Assembly: GCF_000981805.1 (NCBI RefSeq)
Contig: NZ_CP011132.1
Coordinates: forward strand, 2,976,001-3,040,000
DNA length: 64,000 bases
Source: Citrobacter amalonaticus Y19
GTDB taxonomy: Bacteria > Pseudomonadota > Gammaproteobacteria > Enterobacterales > Enterobacteriaceae
Reading direction: 5' to 3'
Position 1 is the first letter of the stretch; each line of letters opens with the position of its first letter. Position numbers and translations under genes: made by a program. Below, in pieces: positions 62,659 through 64,000 of this stretch. Under the pieces are notes generated by a model. The model had not been told where the DNA came from, made no database searches, and was given only the letters and a program-made list of their open reading frames with translations.

Positions 62659-64000
62659 TTAATCGTTTTTCGTTGCAGATAACGGCAGTGCTATGCGAAA
62701 GCAAACCTCTTGCGCCTGTTCATCGACAAGATACAGCTCCCCCTGCATACGGCGGATACAATCTCTGGCGATGCTCAACCCCAGTCCGCTCCCCTTCACT
62801 GCCCCTTTCCGTTGATGACTTCCCTGGAAAAAAGGTTCGAAAATCATGGTTCTTTCCGCTTCAGGGATAGGCGTTCCGGTATTGATAACATCGATATATA
62901 CCGTTGTCCCCTGTAAGCGGCTGCGAATACGAATGTTACCGGATTCAGCCCCGTAGTGCACCGCATTGGAATAAAGATTGTCCAGTACGCTCATCAATAA
63001 CATCGGCTCGGCAAGACAGCGTTCTGCCGCCAGTTCAATGTCGGTATGCATCATTTTAGCGCGGGCCGGTAGACTATGAGCGGAAACCACCATATCCACC
63101 AGCGGTTCAATTTCCACGCTTTCCATTTCAATGGCGCTGTCAGCCAGTTTGCGGTTGTAATCAAGCAGTTGTTCAATCAATTTTTGCAGATTGCGGCTGC
63201 TGTCATCAAGAATGTCAACCACCTCTTTTTGTTCCGGCGTCAGCGGCCCCACCACCTGATCCGCCAGCAGTTCGGTCCCTTCCCGCATACTGGCCAGCGG
63301 GGTTTTCAGTTCATGGGAGAGATGGCGCAAAAATTGATGGCGCTGGGATTCAAGCCAGGAGAGGCGCTCGCTCAGCCAGATGATCCGTTGCCCAACGGAA
63401 CGCAGTTCGCGCGGCCCGGCAAAAGTGACGGTATTGCCCAGCGATCGCCCTTCCCCCAGGCGATTGATCATCCGCTCGATGCCCTTTACCGGCCCGATAA
63501 TCATTCGCGTGAACAGCAGCACCATCGCCAGACTCACCAGAAACAGTACCAGCGCCTGCCAGCCGAAGAACTGCCCGCGTTCGGCGATCTCCTGTTGCAA
63601 CTGCTGCCCGCGTGAGAAAACCACGGTACGCGTCGCCTGCACCATTTCGGTATTGGCATTGGCAAACGCTTCCAGTCGTGCAGCGGCGGCGGTATCGGGC
63701 CCGCTGTTATGGCATTGCAGTTGCGCCAGACCGTTCAGGTCCTGACGCAGCGCCTGATACAACTTATCGTCAGGCAGCACGCCCGCATGGGCGTCCAGCA
63801 TTTCGCTGTAGCGTTTGCGCTGGCTCTGATACACCTTCGCCAGCGTCGGATCGTCAAGGACGCAATACTGACGGTAGCTGCGCTCCATCTCCAGCGCGGC
63901 ATTGGTCATCGCCTCGCTGCGGCGCGCGTCGATAAGGGTGGTACGGTTCGTCAGCGCCGCCTGGGCGCTGAGCGCGTTCAGACTTTGCCACGCCTGCCAG
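62659..64000 (-). CDS. glrK: Sensor histidine kinase GlrK (QseE), 5' end outside the window
   Basis: Membrane sensor kinase, partner of GlrR. The frame is open to the window edge, beyond the internal ATG at 63909 (upstream codons read WQAWQSLNALSAQAAL), so about 447 of ~475 residues are present and the first membrane segment is missing. Visible are the periplasmic helical domain, the second membrane segment (WQALVLFLVSLAMVLLF), HAMP, the phospho-His in LRHLSHELKTPL and the ATP domain (N box NLYSNAVHYG, G2 GSGLGLSIA). Confidence 0.97.
   Translation of the reverse strand, partial: WQAWQSLNALSAQAALTNRTTLIDARRSEAMTNAALEMERSYRQYCVLDDPTLAKVYQSQRKRYSEMLDAHAGVLPDDKLYQALRQDLNGLAQLQCHNSGPDTAAAARLEAFANANTEMVQATRTVVFSRGQQLQQEIAERGQFFGWQALVLFLVSLAMVLLFTRMIIGPVKGIERMINRLGEGRSLGNTVTFAGPRELRSVGQRIIWLSERLSWLESQRHQFLRHLSHELKTPLASMREGTELLADQVVGPLTPEQKEVVDILDDSSRNLQKLIEQLLDYNRKLADSAIEMESVEIEPLVDMVVSAHSLPARAKMMHTDIELAAERCLAEPMLLMSVLDNLYSNAVHYGAESGNIRIRSRLQGTTVYIDVINTGTPIPEAERTMIFEPFFQGSHQRKGAVKGSGLGLSIARDCIRRMQGELYLVDEQAQEVCFRIALPLSATKND

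Noticed and set aside
1..64000. CRISPR array, prophage, insertion sequence or tRNA gene
   Set aside because: No regularly spaced repeats, transposase or integrase frames, or tRNA cloverleaf motifs were seen on either strand; the only dispersed repeats are REP-type and one intergenic palindrome.

Overview
This is a 64 kb stretch of an enterobacterial chromosome. Protein content and gene order follow the Escherichia coli ppx-to-glrK region closely. Departures from the E. coli order at suhB-csiE and hcaT-glyA suggest a relative such as Citrobacter; the genus is my inference from memory, not a database result. No tRNA, rRNA, CRISPR array, prophage or insertion sequence was found. Both ends cut a gene: ppx on the left and glrK on the right.

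Left part (1-18.6 kb): ppx (3' part) converges on the c-di-GMP phosphodiesterase gene yfgF, followed by small yfgG and the purine operon guaBA, which is divergent from xseA. Then come yfgJ, a non-core gene for a DUF2786/coiled-coil/membrane protein, and the conserved run rodZ-ispG-hisS-yfgM-bamB-der with rlmN upstream. Genes for envelope assembly (BamB, RodZ, YfgM), isoprenoid synthesis (IspG) and translation (HisS, RlmN, Der) share this strand. The E. coli genes yfgH and yfgI are absent between yfgG and guaA.

Middle part (18.7-38.1 kb): ndk, the periplasmic peptidoglycan/defence pair pbpC-yfhM (penicillin-binding protein 1C and bacterial alpha-2-macroglobulin) and sseA. Next is a RyfA-like small RNA locus that carries two overlapping short reading frames, then sseB, pepB and the complete iron-sulfur operon iscRSUA-hscBA-fdx-iscX with tandem IscR sites, then trmJ and suhB.

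Variable part (38.1-57.1 kb): where E. coli carries yfhR there is a DUF1007/NicO metal-export pair. Next to it is a six-gene sugar operon: periplasmic binding protein, duplicated ATPase, two permeases, FGGY pentulose kinase and a CBS-less SIS-type sugar-phosphate isomerase. After csiE and hcaT (without the hca dioxygenase genes) comes a second sugar locus: yphG (DUF5107 plus TPR), an MFS sugar symporter and an aldose-1-epimerase, divergent from the ROK regulator yphH, then yphA. This resembles the E. coli yph cluster with its ABC transporter and dehydrogenase replaced by an MFS carrier.

Right part (57.3-64 kb): glyA and hmp are divergent and share a control region with PurR- and NsrR-type sites. 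They are followed by glnB and the glrR-qseG-glrK two-component operon. Five REP-type palindromic repeats sit at gene ends, together with several clear rho-independent terminators.
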